A model generated the notes under the pieces. It saw only the letters and a list, made by a program, of their open reading frames with translations, searched no databases and had not been told where the DNA came from. A stretch of DNA of 64,000 nt, taken from NCBI GenBank assembly GCA_009731375.1, contig BJOX01000280.1, positions 53,412 through 117,411 of the forward strand, in the 5' to 3' direction. The DNA is from Paulinella micropora. Its lineage: Eukaryota; Cercozoa; Imbricatea; Euglyphida. The position numbers were made by a program, and so were the translations under genes. This document shows positions 62,736 to 64,000 of this stretch, piece after piece (positions within the stretch are counted from its first letter, which is position 1; each line of letters starts with the position of its first letter).

Positions 62736-63053
62736 TGTGCTGTAGAAGGCTTTTTGTTTGTTTTTGTTTCTTTGTATTATAGGAAGTGATGCCGCACCCG
62801 ATATTGCTTTACTTAAAAAATTTTGCTTTACTTTTATTTTTCCGCTTTACTTTTATTTTTCTGAAGAAATATAAAGGAATTTCTTTATTCTGCTTTCTTG
62901 TATTTATCAAAAATTTTGCTTTTTTATTTTTATGTTTTGTTGCTTAGTATTGATTTGCGGGAAATGAATAGGAAGGACGATGAAATTTATAATATATACA
63001 TTTTGAGGATACGAAAAATGGTATTAAAAATTTTCATATTATACTACTACTAG
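62736..63053. repeat. Right terminal repeat of element B (320 bp)
   Basis: Nearly identical and in the same orientation as 43173-43492. It starts TGTGCTGTA-AAGGC and ends in TATACTACTACTAG. AT-rich, no gene. Marks the right edge of element B. Confidence 0.7.
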
Positions 63054-63605
63054 AACCAGTACTAGTAGTAGTAGTAGTAGTAGTAGTAGTGGAGGAGGAG
63101 GAGGAGGAGAAGAGAGGAATTGAGGAATCTCCCGCTTATTTTTCGAAGTCAAAAACGATGTGATCTGACACTTTTCCACTTTTTTAGGCCGCAAGTGACT
63201 CTTAGACCTTTGATATTTATCAAGGTTTTTGTCTCCTATCAAGGCTTCATGACCTTTGATAGATATCAGGGAAAAAGGAGTGGCTACAGGTGTGATAAAC
63301 CTAAAAAAACTCGGCCGGCTGCGGCCACCAATTAATCTCCCGATACTTGCGGCTTCTCACGCAAACAGCCGCTTTTACGGTAGCTTTGCCTCAAGTTTGA
63401 CTTGAAAAAATTTGCTGTCCAGACAGACACTTCCTTCTTTCTTCTTCTCTATGACACCAGTACTGACACCGTACTCTGTACAACCTACATTTTGCAAAAA
63501 TAACACACATTTACTATTGTTACATAGTTTTCTGTACAATTTTTTCATATTGGAGCTTAGTTCTTGAAAAAATAACCTAGGAACTACAAAAAGATTAACA
63601 CACAA
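63054..63605. other. AT-rich flank, no gene seen
   Basis: Begins with (TAG)n and (GGA)n tracts (63,060-63,115). The next 490 bp include two copies of a GACCTTTGATA/GACCTTTGATAG stretch near 63,207 and 63,250. No coding sequence recognised; probably host DNA. Confidence 0.45.
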
Positions 63606-63722
63606 TCATGTTTGCGAAAATTCATACGTATTATGTTTTTCCTTCCGTCCCGAATTCCTTCCTCTCTCTCTCCAAAATACACACACATAAACACAAAAAT
63701 ACACAATAAATACATCCACATT

Positions 63723-63756
<34 letters not shown>

Positions 63757-63813
63757 GTGACACACACAGACAGACAGACGCACACACACACACACACAAA
63801 CAGAACTCTATCT

Positions 63814-63872
<59 letters not shown>

Positions 63873-64000
63873 GTATGTATGTATGTATGTATGCATGCAT
63901 GCATGCATGTGTGTATGTATGTATGTATGTACATTATGCATGTATGTATATGTTGTATGTATGTATGTATTTGTATGCATGTATGTATGTATGCATGTAT
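63606..64000. repeat. Microsatellite tract (CA)n, (CT)n, (TGTA)n
   Basis: (AC)n near 63,724-63,802, (CT)n at about 63,812-63,871, then (ATGT/ATGC)n to the end. The poly-Cys-Val and Arg-Glu frames here are artefacts. Confidence 0.9.

Larger units (their letters stand above)
43947..63053. mobile_element. Polinton/Maverick-like element B (integrated virus)
   Basis: About 19 kb with homologues of the element A genes: small basic protein, protease, penton, major capsid and 411-residue virion protein on the plus strand, then DUF3820-like protein, polymerase fragment, ATPase, 119-residue protein, membrane protein and fibre on the minus strand, then charged protein (+), GIY-YIG (-), integrase (+). 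Relative to A, the polymerase-to-small-protein block is inverted. The left terminus is not visible; the first gene starts about 60 bp after C/T-rich repeat DNA. The right terminal repeat is present. Confidence 0.83.

Noticed and set aside
63606-63980. 124-codon minus-strand ORF rich in Cys-Val and Arg-Glu
   Set aside because: Translation of (CA)n, (CT)n and (TGTA)n repeats.
1-64000. tRNA or rRNA genes
   Set aside because: No cloverleaf with TTCGANTC-type loop or rRNA signature noticed; GGTTCGA-like matches were isolated. A tRNAscan-SE and Rfam run would settle it.

Overview
The window looks like one scaffold from a eukaryotic genome, probably an aquatic protist or alga, though the host cannot be named from sequence alone. 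It joins two kinds of foreign-looking DNA with very different base composition. Scaffold gaps (runs of N), long simple repeats near 43.5, 52-53 and 63.6-64.0 kb, and a retroelement-like gag remnant support a nuclear genome rather than an isolated virus.

Region 1 (1-20.94 kb) is very GC-rich, tightly packed and intronless, with genes on both strands and short convergent or divergent spacers. It holds the end of a BspA-like leucine-rich-repeat protein, a secreted EGF-repeat protein flanked by discoidin-like modules, two large proteins of unknown function, an SNF2-type helicase/ATPase, a nicotinamidase-like hydrolase with a long extra C-terminal domain, and a very large secreted or membrane Cys-rich protein. 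The last is broken by two in-frame stops and then cut off at about 20.94 kb. The layout resembles an endogenised large DNA virus fragment, but compact host DNA is not excluded. No virus hallmark gene (capsid, polymerase, packaging ATPase) is visible in this block.

Region 2 (20.94-23.13 kb) is a sharp switch to AT-rich DNA without clear genes, followed by a minus-strand gag-like remnant with two CCCH fingers and a CCHC knuckle.

Region 3 (23.13-43.49 kb) is Polinton/Maverick-like element A: protein-primed DNA polymerase B, lipase-like protein, DUF3820-like protein, GIY-YIG nuclease, virion protein, major capsid protein, penton-like minor capsid protein, adenain-type protease, small basic protein, packaging ATPase, membrane protein, S74-type fibre, charged protein and retroviral-type integrase. 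It ends in a 320-bp terminal repeat.

Region 4 (about 43.95-63.05 kb) is a second, related element B in tandem. It carries homologues of most of the same genes, but the block from the polymerase to the small basic protein is inverted relative to A. Its polymerase is of a different type and is truncated by a 1.9-kb repeat-rich insertion. It ends in the same 320-bp repeat. Element B also carries a family of about eight short palindromes placed just before start codons or just after stop codons, and a small gene with an apparent 46-nt intron.

Together the genes of A and B form a complete Polinton-like virus toolkit: replication, integration, virion shell, maturation, packaging and host attachment. 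Most copies carry single-base frameshifts, stops or deletions, many in homopolymers, so the elements are either decaying proviruses or draft-quality assemblies, probably both. From 63.05 kb to the end there is only AT-rich flank and microsatellite.
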